Assembly: GCA_963708625.1 (NCBI GenBank)
Contig: CAVPSV010000002.1
Coordinates: forward strand, 310,001 to 374,000
Origin: DASXIF01 sp036498145
GTDB lineage: Bacteria; Actinomycetota; Actinomycetes; Mycobacteriales; Jatrophihabitantaceae
Reading direction: 5' to 3'
DNA: 64,000 nucleotides
Made by a program: the position numbers and the translations under genes. The notes below the pieces were generated by a model, which did no database searches, was not told where the DNA came from, and saw nothing but the letters and a program-made list of their open reading frames with translations. This document shows positions 16,854 to 26,500 of this stretch, in pieces. Numbering within the stretch: position 1 is the stretch's first letter; each line of letters starts with the position of its first letter.

Positions 16854-17670
16854 GCGGGCCGAGGGCGCAGACGCGCGGCTGGACGAAGCCCCCGCCGCCG
16901 AGCCGACGGGCGACCCGGACACCGCCGAGCAGCGCATCGACATCCGGGAGACGGTCCGCAAGCGATGCTCAGGAGCATCGGCGGCTGGAGCGGCAGCATC
17001 ATCGCCGCGATCCCCACCGTGGTCTTCGTCATCGTGAACGCCACGTCCGGCTGCGTCCGGCGATATTCGCCGCCATCGGCTCCGCGCTCGCGCTCGCGCT
17101 CTACCGCATGGCGCGTCGCCAGCCGGTGCAGCAGGCGATCGGCGGGCTGTTCGGCGTCGTCGTCGCCGCCGCGATCGCCGGCGGCACCGGTCAGGCGCGC
17201 GGATACTTCCTGCTGGGCATCTGCAGCAGCTTCGTCTACGCGGCCGCCTTCGCGGTGTCCATCGTCGTACGGCGGCCGCTGATCGGCGTTGCTGTGGGAG
17301 TTCCTCGACCCAGTCCCGAGCCTGGCATCGATTCCGGCACCGATGCGCAACACGGTCCCGCGACCGAATCCCGGTCCCGGACCAGGTACTCGGCACCGAC
17401 GTCGCTACCGAACCTGATGTCGCCAGCCGCACCGCGTGGCACCGACGGCGGGTGCTGTTACGCGGCTACGTCGGCGCGACGCTCATCGGCACTGCGCTGT
17501 TCGCCTCGCGCGGCGGCGTCCAGCTGGCGCTCTACAAGCAGAACGCCACCGGTTGGCTGGCGTTCGCAAAGGTGGCGATGGGCTTTCCGCTGTACGCGCT
17601 CGCAGTCGACGCCGGCTTCTGGGTGGTGACCCGGGCCCGCCGACGCGAGTTCGCCGACGTTCGATCGTGA
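16850..17670 (+). CDS. DUF3159 membrane protein (four or more frameshifts)
   Basis: Pieced together, the protein has an acidic Ala-rich N-terminus (DARLDEAPAAEPTGDPDTAE), then several membrane segments: MLRSIGGWSGSIIAAIPTVV, AIFAAIGSALALALY, AIGGLFGVVVAAAIAG, a loop LLRGYVGATLIGTALF and GWLAFAKVAMGFPLYALAV. This is the DUF3159 pattern of Rv2693c. Frames change near 16862, 16965, 17052, 17287 and 17345-17450. Start by overlap with the OB-fold gene. Its position next to the TrkA-type genes is conserved in actinobacteria, but no transport function is shown. Confidence 0.7.
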
Positions 17671-17683
17671 CGCCTGGGCGCTG

Positions 17684-18373
17684 CTATAGCCCGCGCTGAG
17701 CATCCCGATCCGTCGAGGATCCGAGCACGCTCGATCGAATGTCGTCCTCGACATCGGGCAGGGCGACGAACAGCAGCTCGTCGCCGCCCTCCAGCGGCTC
17801 TTCCGGCGACGGTGTGATCACCCTGCTGCCACGGATGATGGCAACGAGCGCCGCGTCCTTCGGTAGGTGCAGATCGCGCACCGCGTGACCGGCGCAGGGC
17901 GCCTGTTCCGGCAGGGTGACCTCGAGCAGGTTCGCCTGGCCCTCGCGCAGGCCGAACAGGCGGACCACGTCACCCACCTCGACCGCCTCCTCGACCAGGG
18001 AGGCGATCACCCGCGGCGTCGAGACGGCGACGTCGACCCCCCACGCCTCGGTGAACAGCCACTCGTTGGCCGGGTGATTGATCCGCGCGACGACGCGTCG
18101 CACCGAGAACTCCGTCTTGGCCAGCAAGGCCATCACCAGGTTCACCTTGTCGTCACCGGTGGCGCCGATGACGACGTCGAAGTCCTCCAGGTGCGCGTTC
18201 TCGAGGTTGGCCACCTCGCAGGCGTCACCGAGCAACCACTCGGCGCCGCGAATTCGATCGGGCTCGACCTTGGCCGGGTCCTTGTCGATCAGCAGCACCC
18301 GGTGGTCGTTGCCGAGCAGCTCGCGTGCGAGCGAACGCCCGACGGCGCCCGCCCCGGCGATGGCGACCTTCAT
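17684..18373 (-). CDS. TrkA-type potassium-channel regulator (second of two)
   Basis: This 229-residue protein has an N-terminal RCK Rossmann domain (KVAIAGAGAVGRSLARELL, residues 2-20) that binds NAD(H) or nucleotide and a C-terminal RCK_C domain from about residue 140 (GLREGQANLLEVTL onward). It regulates K+ uptake as a soluble partner of a membrane transporter. Its ATG overlaps the stop of the first TrkA gene (ATGA), so the two are translationally coupled and probably form a hetero-complex, as CeoB/CeoC (Rv2691/Rv2692). No Trk/Ktr membrane subunit is adjacent; the transporter next door is KimA-like. Confidence 0.88.
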   Translation of the reverse strand: MKVAIAGAGAVGRSLARELLGNDHRVLLIDKDPAKVEPDRIRGAEWLLGDACEVANLENAHLEDFDVVIGATGDDKVNLVMALLAKTEFSVRRVVARINHPANEWLFTEAWGVDVAVSTPRVIASLVEEAVEVGDVVRLFGLREGQANLLEVTLPEQAPCAGHAVRDLHLPKDAALVAIIRGSRVITPSPEEPLEGGDELLFVALPDVEDDIRSSVLGSSTDRDAQRGL

Positions 18374-19047
18374 GACTCTCCGCCGCCGGGGGAGCGCGCT
18401 GCGAGCTCGCGCAGCACGTCGACGTGGGCGTCGGTGACGAAGGCGTGCAACACGTCGCCGGACTGGATGACGGTGGAGGGCACCGGCAGGTCGCCGACGC
18501 CGAATCGCGTGATCATCCCGACGCGGGAGCCGGTGGCTGTCTCGAACTCGGTGAGCTTCCGGCCCACCCAGCCCTCGTGCGGGCGCACCCGCAGCAGCGT
18601 GACCGCGCCGGATGGATCGCGCCATGCCTCGGTGGTCGCCTCGCCGAGCACCTCGCGCAGCAGCCGGTTCGCGGTCCACGGCACGGTGGCCACGGTGGGG
18701 ATGCCGAGCCGTTCGTAGACCTCCGCGCGCTTGGGGTCATAGATGCGTGCGACGACACGTTGGACGCCGAACGTCTCCCGGGCCACCCGCGCCGCGATGA
18801 TGTTCGAGTTGTCGCCGCTGCTCACCGCGGCGAAAGCGTCCGCCTGTTCGATACCGGATTCGACCAGCGTCTCTCGATCGAAGCCGACGCCCTTGACCTG
18901 TTTCGCCGCGAACGACTCACCGAGGCGGCGAAACGCGAGCGGGTCCTGGTCGATGATCGCCACGCTGTGCGTCAGGCGGACCAGATTCTGCGCCAGAGCC
19001 GCGCCGACCCGGCCGCAGCCCATGATGACGATGTGCACCCGAGGCAC
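18370..19047 (-). CDS. TrkA-type potassium-channel regulator (first of two)
   Basis: A 225-residue RCK protein: VHIVIMGCGRVGAALAQNL carries the nucleotide-binding glycines at the N-terminus, and the C-terminal RCK_C domain begins near WVGRKLTEFE. AAGGGAG lies just upstream of the GTG at 19047; the longer open frame to 19272 overlaps the divergent transporter gene and is not real. It is coupled to the second TrkA gene by a 4-base overlap. RCK_C domains in several bacteria bind c-di-AMP; whether this one does cannot be read from the sequence. Confidence 0.88.
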   Translation of the reverse strand: MPRVHIVIMGCGRVGAALAQNLVRLTHSVAIIDQDPLAFRRLGESFAAKQVKGVGFDRETLVESGIEQADAFAAVSSGDNSNIIAARVARETFGVQRVVARIYDPKRAEVYERLGIPTVATVPWTANRLLREVLGEATTEAWRDPSGAVTLLRVRPHEGWVGRKLTEFETATGSRVGMITRFGVGDLPVPSTVIQSGDVLHAFVTDAHVDVLRELAARSPGGGES

Positions 19048-19187
19048 ATCTCCCTTCTGCGCACCCGCTCCCGGACGCCGTTGTGCCGGGTGGTGGACTG
19101 CTCGCCCGGCTAGGGGGACGGTACACAGCGACCGCCGCAACGGCGAGGTGGTGTCGGCTGCCGTGCGCCGAATTGGCCCCGGCGCCG

Positions 19188-19193
19188 TATTGT
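19188..19193 (+). promoter_or_regulatory. -10 element of the KimA-like gene, probably leaderless
   Basis: TATTGT followed by 7 bases and the GTG at 19201, in the 153-base divergent region shared with the TrkA operon. No clear -35 and no Shine-Dalgarno sequence. Confidence 0.5.
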
Positions 19194-19200
19194 GCGCGTC

Positions 19201-21255
19201 GTGGCGTTGGTAACCCGGGTCCTGAAGCGGATTGTCATCGGCAGCCCGATTCGGTCCGAACAGTCCGGGCATGCCGTGCTTCCCAAACGGCTGGCCCTGC
19301 CGATCTTCGCCAGCGACGCACTTTCCAGCGTCGCGTATGCGACGCAGGAGATCCTGCTTGTCCTTGCCCTCGGAGGCACAGCTTTTCTGTACCTCGCGCC
19401 CTGGGTCGCGGGCGCGGTGGTGGTGCTGATGGCGGCGGTGGTGGCCTCATACCGTCAACTGGTCCGCGCCTACCCGACCGGCGGCGGCGACTACGAGGTG
19501 GCCACCAAGAACATCGGCAAACCGGCGGGTGTGATCGTCGCGAGCGCGCTGCTGGTCGACTACGTGATGACAGTCGCGGTGTCCGTCTCCTCCGGCGTGG
19601 ACAACATCATCTCCGCCGCGCCGTCACTGCATGCCCACCGGGTGGAGATGGCCCTGGTCTTCGTCGTGCTGCTGGCGGCGGTGAACCTGCGCGGCCTGCG
19701 CGAGGCGGGTTCGGCGTTCGCGGCGCCGACCTACCTGTTCGCGGCCGGCGTCGGCATCATGGTCGTCACCGGACTGTTCCGCGCAATTGCCGGCGACAAG
19801 CCGGTCGCGGAGAGCGCGCACTACGGCGTCGTCGTGCATCACGGCTACGGGTCACTCGGCTTCTTCGCACTCCTGTTCTTCACGCTGCGCGCGTTCTCCT
19901 CCGGCTGTACCGCGCTCACCGGTGTCGAGGCGATCGCGAACGGCGTGCCCGCGTTCAAGGAACCGAAGGCACGCAACGCGCAGATCACGCTGGCCATGAT
20001 GGGTGGCCTGGCGGTGACCATGTTCATGGGCATCACCGCACTGGCGCTGATCGCCAAGGTGCACATCACCGACCCCAGCACCAGCAGTTGCGGGCTTACC
20101 GGCGTCCCGGACTGCGCGCACACACCGCAGCGCACAGTGATCGCGCAGGTAGCCAGCGCGGTGTTCGGCGGCCCGCACTCGGTCGGGTTCTTCTACGTCC
20201 AGGCCACCACCGCATTGATCCTGGTGCTGGCGGCGAACACCGCCTTCAACGGCTTCCCGCTACTTGGCGCCGTGCTTGCCAGGGACCGGAACCTGCCCGC
20301 ACAGCTGCGCACCCGCGGCGACCGGCTGGCCTACAGCAACGGCATCGTGTTCCTGGCATTTGTCGCCGGCGTGCTGATCTTCCTCTACAAGGCGGACGTG
20401 ACCAGGCTGATCCAGCTGTACATCATCGGTGTCTTCACGTCGTTCACGCTCGGCCAGAGCGGGATGGTGCGGCACTGGAACCGGGCGATGCGCACCGAAC
20501 GCGATCCGCAGGAGCGCGCCCGCATCAAGCGTTCACGGCTCATCAACGGTTTCGGCGCCAGCCTGTCCGGCGTCGTGCTCGTCATCGTGATCCTGACGAA
20601 GTTCTCCAAGGGTGCCTACCTGGTGCTGATCGCGATGCCGATCCTGTACGCGGTGATGCGCGGCATCAATCGCCATTACACGCGGATATCGATGGAGCTC
20701 GCCCCATCCAGCGAGAGCTTTGTGCTGCCGGCGCGCAACCACGTGGTGGTGCTCGTGTCGAAGCTGCACAAGCCGACGCTGCGAGCGCTCGCATTCGCAC
20801 GCGCCACCCGGCCGGACACCCTGACCGCGTTGACGGTGAACATCGATGATGCGGAAACGCGTGCGCTGCTATCCGAATGGGAACGAATGCAGCTGCCCGT
20901 CAAGCTCACCGTGCTCGAGTCGCCGTACCGGGAGATCTCCAAACCGATCGTCAACTACGTCAAGCAGTTGCGTGCCGACCGGCCCCACGACGTGGTCAGC
21001 GTGTTCATTCCCGAGTACGTCGTCGGGCACTGGTGGGAGCAGTTGCTGCATAACCAGAGCGCGTTGCGGCTCAAAGGGCGGCTGCTGTTCCAGCAGGGCG
21101 TGATGGTGACGAGCGTGCCGTGGCAGCTCGACTCGACCGGTGACCGCACCGAGGGCACCAGCCCGCTTCGCCGCCGTGCCGAGAGCCCGGCACCCGCTCG
21201 ACCAGCCGCCGAACCGGAGGAACCTGCCCCCGCCGCGCCGGCAACTCGTGGCTGA
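19201..21255 (+). CDS. KimA-like potassium transporter (APC superfamily)
   Basis: This 684-residue protein has about 12 membrane segments in its first 480 residues and a soluble C-terminal domain, the layout of Bacillus KimA (YdaO), a K+/H+ symporter. Shared stretches include FASDALSSVAYATQE, AYPTGGGDYEVA, AFSSGCTALTGVEAIANGVP, LVLAANTAFNGFP and LLHNQSALRLKGRLLF. It is labelled only as an amino-acid permease in most actinobacterial genomes (Rv2690c-like). Divergence from two TrkA regulators supports K+ transport. I prefer GTG 19201 over 19192 because TATTGT overlaps the latter. Confidence 0.85.
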   Translation: MALVTRVLKRIVIGSPIRSEQSGHAVLPKRLALPIFASDALSSVAYATQEILLVLALGGTAFLYLAPWVAGAVVVLMAAVVASYRQLVRAYPTGGGDYEVATKNIGKPAGVIVASALLVDYVMTVAVSVSSGVDNIISAAPSLHAHRVEMALVFVVLLAAVNLRGLREAGSAFAAPTYLFAAGVGIMVVTGLFRAIAGDKPVAESAHYGVVVHHGYGSLGFFALLFFTLRAFSSGCTALTGVEAIANGVPAFKEPKARNAQITLAMMGGLAVTMFMGITALALIAKVHITDPSTSSCGLTGVPDCAHTPQRTVIAQVASAVFGGPHSVGFFYVQATTALILVLAANTAFNGFPLLGAVLARDRNLPAQLRTRGDRLAYSNGIVFLAFVAGVLIFLYKADVTRLIQLYIIGVFTSFTLGQSGMVRHWNRAMRTERDPQERARIKRSRLINGFGASLSGVVLVIVILTKFSKGAYLVLIAMPILYAVMRGINRHYTRISMELAPSSESFVLPARNHVVVLVSKLHKPTLRALAFARATRPDTLTALTVNIDDAETRALLSEWERMQLPVKLTVLESPYREISKPIVNYVKQLRADRPHDVVSVFIPEYVVGHWWEQLLHNQSALRLKGRLLFQQGVMVTSVPWQLDSTGDRTEGTSPLRRRAESPAPARPAAEPEEPAPAAPATRG

Positions 21256-22495
21256 ACCGCCTGTCCCGTCGCTGCTCGGCCGTGTGATCGACCTCGACAT
21301 CGGTCCGGTCGCGCAAGGCGGCTCCTGCGTGGCCCGCCATGACGGCCGGGTGGTGTTCGTCCGGCATGCGCTGCCCGGCGAGCGGGTAAGGGCTCGGATC
21401 ACCGAGGACCGCCACGCGTCGTACTGCCGGGCCGATGCGGTCGAGGTACTGCAGCCCTCGCCGGCGCGCGTCCCGCCGCCATGCGTCCATGCCCGGCCGG
21501 GGGGCTGCGGCGGCTGCGACTGGCAGCACGTCGCCGGCCCGGCCCAGCGTGAGCTGAAGGCCGCCGTCATCTGCGACCTGTTCCTCCGCATCGCCGCCTT
21601 GGACGTGACGAGTCTGCTCGGTGAGGTACGCGAGCTACCGGGCGGATTGCTGGGTTGGCGCACGCGGATCACCTACGCCGCGGACCCATCCGGTCGTCTC
21701 GGCCTGCACCAGCACCGCTCCAGCGAGGTCGAGTTGCTCGAAACCTGCCCGCTCGGCGTGCCCGGCGTCGGGGACGCTGCCGCCTTGCGCCGGGACTGGC
21801 CGGACTGCACCGGCGTCGAGGTGAGCAGCGCGGCCAACGGCGTCGCCGTGCTCACGCATCGCCCCGGCCCGGGGCGGCATGCTCGCGGGCGCCGTCCACC
21901 GGACCTGGTCGAGCTGGCGGCCGGCCCACCTCAATTGAGGTACCGGCTGTCCGGACAGGACTTCACCGTGCGCGCAGGCGGTTTCTGGCAGGTGCACCCG
22001 CATGCCGCGCAGGCCTTCGCCGACGCACTGCTGGCGGCGACCCGACCGGTCGCCGGAGAGACGATCGTGGACCTGTACGCCGGCGCGGGCGCGCTCACGG
22101 CGGTGCTCGCGGAGGCGGTCGGTGTGACCGGAACGGTGGTGGGCGTCGAGTCGTCCGCCGTCGCGGCTGCGGACGCGGCGAACAATCTCGCCCGGCTGCC
22201 CTGGGCCGAGGTGCGCCAGGCCCGAGTCGGGGCGCTCACGCTGGCCGAACTCGGTCTCGCGCCGGAGGTGGTGGTGCTCGACCCACCGCGCTCGGGCGCG
22301 GGCGAGCAGGTGATGGCGTCGCTGCTCGGCAGCGGGGCCCGGACCATTGGCTACGTCGCGTGCGATCCGGCGGCGCTGGCACGTGACGTCCGGGTGGCGA
22401 TCCAGGCCGGCTGGCGACTGGCGAGCCTGGTTGCCTTCGACGCATTCCCGATGACCCACCACGTGGAGTGCGTCGCCGCCCTGGTTCCGGCATGA
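21248..22495 (+). CDS. TRAM-domain RNA (uracil-5-)-methyltransferase, RlmD/TrmA-type
   Basis: A class I RumA-like SAM-dependent methyltransferase of about 415 residues. It has an N-terminal TRAM domain (VIDLDIGPVAQGGSCVARHD), an iron-sulfur motif (C-x7-C-x2-C in CVHARPGGCGGCDW), the SAM motif VDLYAGAGALTAVLAE and the late catalytic stretch GYVACDPAALARD with the nucleophilic Cys. It probably forms m5U in rRNA or tRNA. The GTG at 21248 overlaps the transporter stop by 8 bases, indicating one transcript; corresponds to Rv2689c. Confidence 0.88.
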   Translation: MAEPPVPSLLGRVIDLDIGPVAQGGSCVARHDGRVVFVRHALPGERVRARITEDRHASYCRADAVEVLQPSPARVPPPCVHARPGGCGGCDWQHVAGPAQRELKAAVICDLFLRIAALDVTSLLGEVRELPGGLLGWRTRITYAADPSGRLGLHQHRSSEVELLETCPLGVPGVGDAAALRRDWPDCTGVEVSSAANGVAVLTHRPGPGRHARGRRPPDLVELAAGPPQLRYRLSGQDFTVRAGGFWQVHPHAAQAFADALLAATRPVAGETIVDLYAGAGALTAVLAEAVGVTGTVVGVESSAVAAADAANNLARLPWAEVRQARVGALTLAELGLAPEVVVLDPPRSGAGEQVMASLLGSGARTIGYVACDPAALARDVRVAIQAGWRLASLVAFDAFPMTHHVECVAALVPA

Positions 22496-22558
22496 CCTGC
22501 CGGCGGCATGACATCCCGGCGTGACACGCGACATCGGGGTCTCTTGGCCACGTATCGG

Positions 22559-22564
22559 TACGAT
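22559..22564 (+). promoter_or_regulatory. -10 element of dxs, probably leaderless
   Basis: TACGAT, six bases, then the GTG start of dxs. No ribosome-binding site between them. Confidence 0.55.
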
Positions 22565-22570
22565 CTTCGC

Positions 22571-24514
22571 GTGACGCCCGTGCTGAGCAGACTCACCCGA
22601 CCCGCCGATCTGCGTGGGCTTACCGCGGAGGAGTTAGCGGTGCTGAGCGCCGAAATCCGGGATCTGCTGGTGCAGACGGTGTCCCAGACCGGCGGTCACC
22701 TCGGGCCGAACCTGGGCGCGGTGGAACTCACCATCGCGCTGCACCGGGTCTTCGACTCCCCGAGCGAGCCGATCCTGTTCGATGTCGGGCACCAGGCATA
22801 CGTCCACAAGGTCCTCACCGGCCGCGCCGAGGCGATGTCCACGCTGCGTCAGACCGGCGGGCTGTCCGGCTACCCCAGCCGTGCCGAGAGCGAGCACGAC
22901 TGGATCGAGAACTCGCACGCGTCCACCGCGCTGTCCTATGCCGATGGGCTCGCCAAGGCATTCGACGTCCGCGATGAACGGCGTCCCGTCGTCGCGGTGG
23001 TGGGTGACGGCGCGCTCACCGGTGGCATGTGCTGGGAGGCGCTGAACAACATCGCCGCCGCGGACCGGCCGGTCATCGTCGTCGTGAACGACAACGGCCG
23101 TTCCTACTCGCCGACCGCGGGCGGGCTGGCGATTCACCTCAACCGGTTGCGGCTGCGGCCCGGTTATGAGCGAATGCTCGGCCAGGTGAAGGGCGCCTTG
23201 CACAGCACGCCCGTGGTGGGCGTTCCGCTGTACGACGCGTTGCACGGCATGAAGCGCGGCATCAAGGACATGTTCGCACCGCAGGGAATGTTCGAAGACC
23301 TCGGACTGAAATACGTCGGCCCGGTGGACGGGCACGACATCGTGGCGCTGGAGGACGCATTCCGCAGTGCCCGTGGCTTCGACGGCCCGGTGCTGGTGCA
23401 CTGTGTCACCCGCAAGGGCTTCGGCTACGCGCCGGCGGAGAACGACGAGGCCGACCAGATGCATCAGTCTCGCGGCTTCGACCCTCAGACCGGCCTGGCG
23501 CGCAGCACCGGCGGCCGCAGCTGGACGGGCGTGTTCGGCGAGGAACTCGTCCGGCACGGCGAGATGCGCGATGACGTGGTGGCGATCACGGCGGCCATGT
23601 GCGAGCCGACGGGGTTGGGCGAGTTCTCCCGCCGGTTCCCGCGCCGGTGCTACGACGTGGGCATCGCCGAACAGCACGCAATGACCTCTGCCGCCGGTTT
23701 GGCCTCGGGCGGGCTGCATCCCGTGGTGGCGATCTATGCGACCTTCCTCAATCGTGCCTTCGACCAGCTGCTGCTGGACGTCGCCCTGCACCGGCTGCCG
23801 GTCACGCTGGTGCTCGACCGCGCGGGGATCACTGGCGACGACGGCCCGTCGCACAACGGCATGTGGGATCTGGCGGTGCTCGGCGTGGTGCCGGGCCTGC
23901 GGATCGCCGCGCCGCGCGACGAGGCGACGCTGAGGCTCGAGTTCGCCGAGGCGCTGGACGTAGCAGACGGCCCGACCGTGCTCCGGTTCCCCAAGACCCC
24001 GCTCGGCCCGGATCTGCCCGCGGTGCGCACCGCCGGCACCGCGGACGTGCTGTACGAGACCGTTCCCGGCGACGTGGACGTCCTGGTCGTGTCGGTGGGG
24101 GCTGTCGCGGCCGATGCCCTCGAGGCCGCCCGTGCGGTGGCCCAGGCGGGTTACTCGATCCGGGTCATCGACCCGCGCTGGGTCCAGCCGGTGGAGAAAT
24201 CGGTGCTGGAGCAGGCCGCCCGGGCCGACCTCGTCGTCACCATCGAGGACGGAATTGTCGTCGGCGGCGTCGGTTCGCGGATTTCGCAGGAAATCCGGCG
24301 GGTCGGCCTCGATGTTGCCTGTCGCGAAATAGGCATACCCGGACAATTCCTCACCCACGGGAAGGTCGCCGACGTGCGCGCCGCGGCAGGTTTATCGGTT
24401 CAGGCGCTCGGTCGGCGCATCGTTGAGTGGTCCGCGCTCGTTCAACGGAATAGCGACCCGGGAGGGGACGTCCCGGCCGCGCGCCATTCGGGCGGTCTGA
24501 ACGGCGACGATTGA
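22571..24514 (+). CDS. dxs: 1-deoxy-D-xylulose-5-phosphate synthase
   Basis: Dxs condenses pyruvate and glyceraldehyde 3-phosphate with thiamine diphosphate, the first step of the MEP isoprenoid pathway. The 647 residues include QTGGHLGPNLGAVELT with the conserved His near residue 35, the ThDP/Mg motif GDGALTGGMCWEALNN, the catalytic-Glu segment VGIAEQHAMT, and a C-terminal transketolase-like domain. Start at GTG 22571 fits the family N-terminus and the TACGAT element; the open frame from 22508 is longer than homologues. The gene is intact. Confidence 0.95.
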   Translation: MTPVLSRLTRPADLRGLTAEELAVLSAEIRDLLVQTVSQTGGHLGPNLGAVELTIALHRVFDSPSEPILFDVGHQAYVHKVLTGRAEAMSTLRQTGGLSGYPSRAESEHDWIENSHASTALSYADGLAKAFDVRDERRPVVAVVGDGALTGGMCWEALNNIAAADRPVIVVVNDNGRSYSPTAGGLAIHLNRLRLRPGYERMLGQVKGALHSTPVVGVPLYDALHGMKRGIKDMFAPQGMFEDLGLKYVGPVDGHDIVALEDAFRSARGFDGPVLVHCVTRKGFGYAPAENDEADQMHQSRGFDPQTGLARSTGGRSWTGVFGEELVRHGEMRDDVVAITAAMCEPTGLGEFSRRFPRRCYDVGIAEQHAMTSAAGLASGGLHPVVAIYATFLNRAFDQLLLDVALHRLPVTLVLDRAGITGDDGPSHNGMWDLAVLGVVPGLRIAAPRDEATLRLEFAEALDVADGPTVLRFPKTPLGPDLPAVRTAGTADVLYETVPGDVDVLVVSVGAVAADALEAARAVAQAGYSIRVIDPRWVQPVEKSVLEQAARADLVVTIEDGIVVGGVGSRISQEIRRVGLDVACREIGIPGQFLTHGKVADVRAAAGLSVQALGRRIVEWSALVQRNSDPGGDVPAARHSGGLNGDD

Positions 24515-24552
24515 GCACGGGATTTGCACTGATGTGCAATGGAGGCTGACGC

Positions 24553-25262
24553 ATGCGGGTCCTCGTCGTGGAAGACGAAGTACAGCTCGCCGAGGCGGTC
24601 GGCTCGCGGACTGCGGCGGGAGGGAATGGCGGTCGACGTCGCCACCGACGGCGATGACGGCTATCGCAAGGCAGCGCTGACCAGGTACGACGTTGTCGTG
24701 CTGGACCGCGATCTGCCCGGGTATGTCCGGCGATGACATCTGCCGCCGACTCTCGGACGAGGGCGTGCTGACCCGGGTGATCATGCTGACGGCCAGCGGC
24801 ACGGTGGAGGACAAGGTCTCCGGGCTGGCCCTGGGCGCCGACGACTACCTGGCCAAGCCGTTCGCGTTCGCCGAGCTGGTGGCCCGGGTGCGGGCACTGG
24901 GCCGGCGCACCACCCCCGCGGCGCCGCCGGTGCTGGCCGCCGGCGACATCGAGCTCGACTCGGCCAAGCGCACCGTGAGTCGCAACGGTGAGCTGGTCGA
25001 TCTCACCCGCAAGGAGTTCGGCGTCCTGGAGACGCTGCTGATGGCCCAGGGCGCGGTTGTCAGCAGCGAGGAGCTGCTGGACCGGGTGTGGGACGAGAAC
25101 GCCGACCCATTTACGACGACGGTCCGAGTGACGATGATGACGTTGCGGCGCAAGCTCGGTGAGCCGGCCATCATCGACACCGTCGTAGGTTCCGGCTACC
25201 GGATCGACCCCGCTGCGCTCGGGGTGAACCGGATCGAGCAAGGAGTTGGCAACGTTTCGTGA
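24553..25262 (+). CDS. OmpR-family response regulator (frameshifted near 24600 and 24720)
   Basis: A DNA-binding regulator of about 235 residues. The receiver domain starts MRVLVVEDEVQLAEAV and, after the first indel, continues REGMAVDVATDG to the phospho-acceptor site VVLDRDLPG, then after a second indel MSGDDICRRL, with LTA and the Lys in LAKPF. The C-terminal winged helix (LTRKEFGVLETLL, then VRVTMMTLRRKLG) is intact. GGAGG lies before the ATG. The stop overlaps the kinase start (GTGA). The signal it answers is unknown. Confidence 0.85.
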
Positions 25263-26455
25263 GGCTCTTCCGCCCGACGCTGCGGATCCGTATGGCGTTG
25301 CTATATGGCGGTCTGGTGCTCCTCGTCGGCGTGTCGCTGCTGTTCACCTCGATCGTCCTGCTTAACCGGTCCATCTCGAAGCTGCCCTTCTTCAACACCG
25401 TCGGCCGCGTCACCATCACCGACAGCAACGGCACGCACGCCGTCAATCCCGAGCAGCTCGGCCAGCAGGCCCGCAGCGCGTCGGTGGATTACTTGCTGCA
25501 CACCGGATTGATCTATTTCGGCATCATCGTGGTGATCGGCACGACCGGCGGGTACCTGCTGGCCAAGCAGGCGCTGCGCCCGATCGCGCGGCTGACCCAA
25601 ACGGCCAAGCAGCTGTCCACCGAGACGTTGGACCAGCGCATCAACCTCGGCGGTCCGGACGACGAGCTCCGCGAACTCGCGGACACCTTCGACGAGATGC
25701 TGGCCCGGCTGGACGCCGCGTTCGACAGCCAGCGCCTGTTCGTGGCCAACGCCAGCCATGAGCTGCGCACCCCGCTCTCGGTGATCCGCACCGAACTCGA
25801 GGTGACCCTGGCCGACCCGTACGCCGACGCGGCTGAGCTGCGGCGCATGGGCGAGGTGGTGGAACAGGCTGCCGCGCGTGCCCAGCGCCTGGTGTCCTCA
25901 CTGCTGACGCTGGCCCAGCTGCAAGCGGTCGGTCACGGCGAGCTGGAGGTGATCGAGCCGGTCGACCTGAGCACGCTCGTGCCGCTCGTGCTCGAAGGCG
26001 TGCAGGCGGAGGCGCGCGAGAAGAACGTCACCGTCGAAAGCGAGATCGAGCCGGCACCGACCCAGGGCGATCCGCGGCTGCTGGAACGTCTCATCGGAAA
26101 TCTGGTGGAGAACGCGATCCGGCACAACGTGCCGGGTGGCTGGTTGCGGGTCACCACCGGCGAGACGGCCGAGCGGGTGTGGCTGCATGTGTCCAACGGT
26201 GGTCCGGTGATCGCGGCGGGCGAGGTGGACACGCTGTTCGAGCCGTTTCGCCGCGGCGGCCGTTTGCGTACTGCGACACGCGGCGCCGGGCTCGGCCTGG
26301 CCATCGTCCGTCTCATCGTGGAGGCACACCATGGCCGGTTGCAGGCCGCGGCGCCGCCATTCGGCGGGCTCGCCATTCGGATCGAGCTGCCGAGGCGGCG
26401 CCCACAGCCCGGCACGAAGCAGCTGGTCACCGACTCTGCCCATCAAGCGGCCTGA
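25259..26455 (+). CDS. two-component sensor histidine kinase
   Basis: This 398-residue membrane kinase has two membrane segments (about 12-35 and 83-103) around a short extracytoplasmic loop of some 45 residues, a HAMP domain, a phospho-acceptor His in NASHELRTPLSVI and an ATPase domain with N-box NLVENAIRHN and G-boxes near GAGLGLAIVRLIVEAHHG. It is translationally coupled to the response regulator. The short sensor loop suggests sensing within or close to the membrane. Its start is the GTG of the GTGA overlap. Confidence 0.9.
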   Translation: MRLFRPTLRIRMALLYGGLVLLVGVSLLFTSIVLLNRSISKLPFFNTVGRVTITDSNGTHAVNPEQLGQQARSASVDYLLHTGLIYFGIIVVIGTTGGYLLAKQALRPIARLTQTAKQLSTETLDQRINLGGPDDELRELADTFDEMLARLDAAFDSQRLFVANASHELRTPLSVIRTELEVTLADPYADAAELRRMGEVVEQAAARAQRLVSSLLTLAQLQAVGHGELEVIEPVDLSTLVPLVLEGVQAEAREKNVTVESEIEPAPTQGDPRLLERLIGNLVENAIRHNVPGGWLRVTTGETAERVWLHVSNGGPVIAAGEVDTLFEPFRRGGRLRTATRGAGLGLAIVRLIVEAHHGRLQAAAPPFGGLAIRIELPRRRPQPGTKQLVTDSAHQAA

Positions 26456-26500
26456 CCGACCACGGGGTCCGGCCTACCGACCGGACCTACCTGCCGGAAC

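Noticed and set aside
19048..19200. Possible c-di-AMP (ydaO) riboswitch upstream of the KimA-like gene
   Set aside because: The gap is 153 bases and the start appears leaderless; I could not find the conserved ydaO elements.
22634..24358. 574-codon minus-strand open frame
   Set aside because: Antisense shadow of dxs, no start context or family features.
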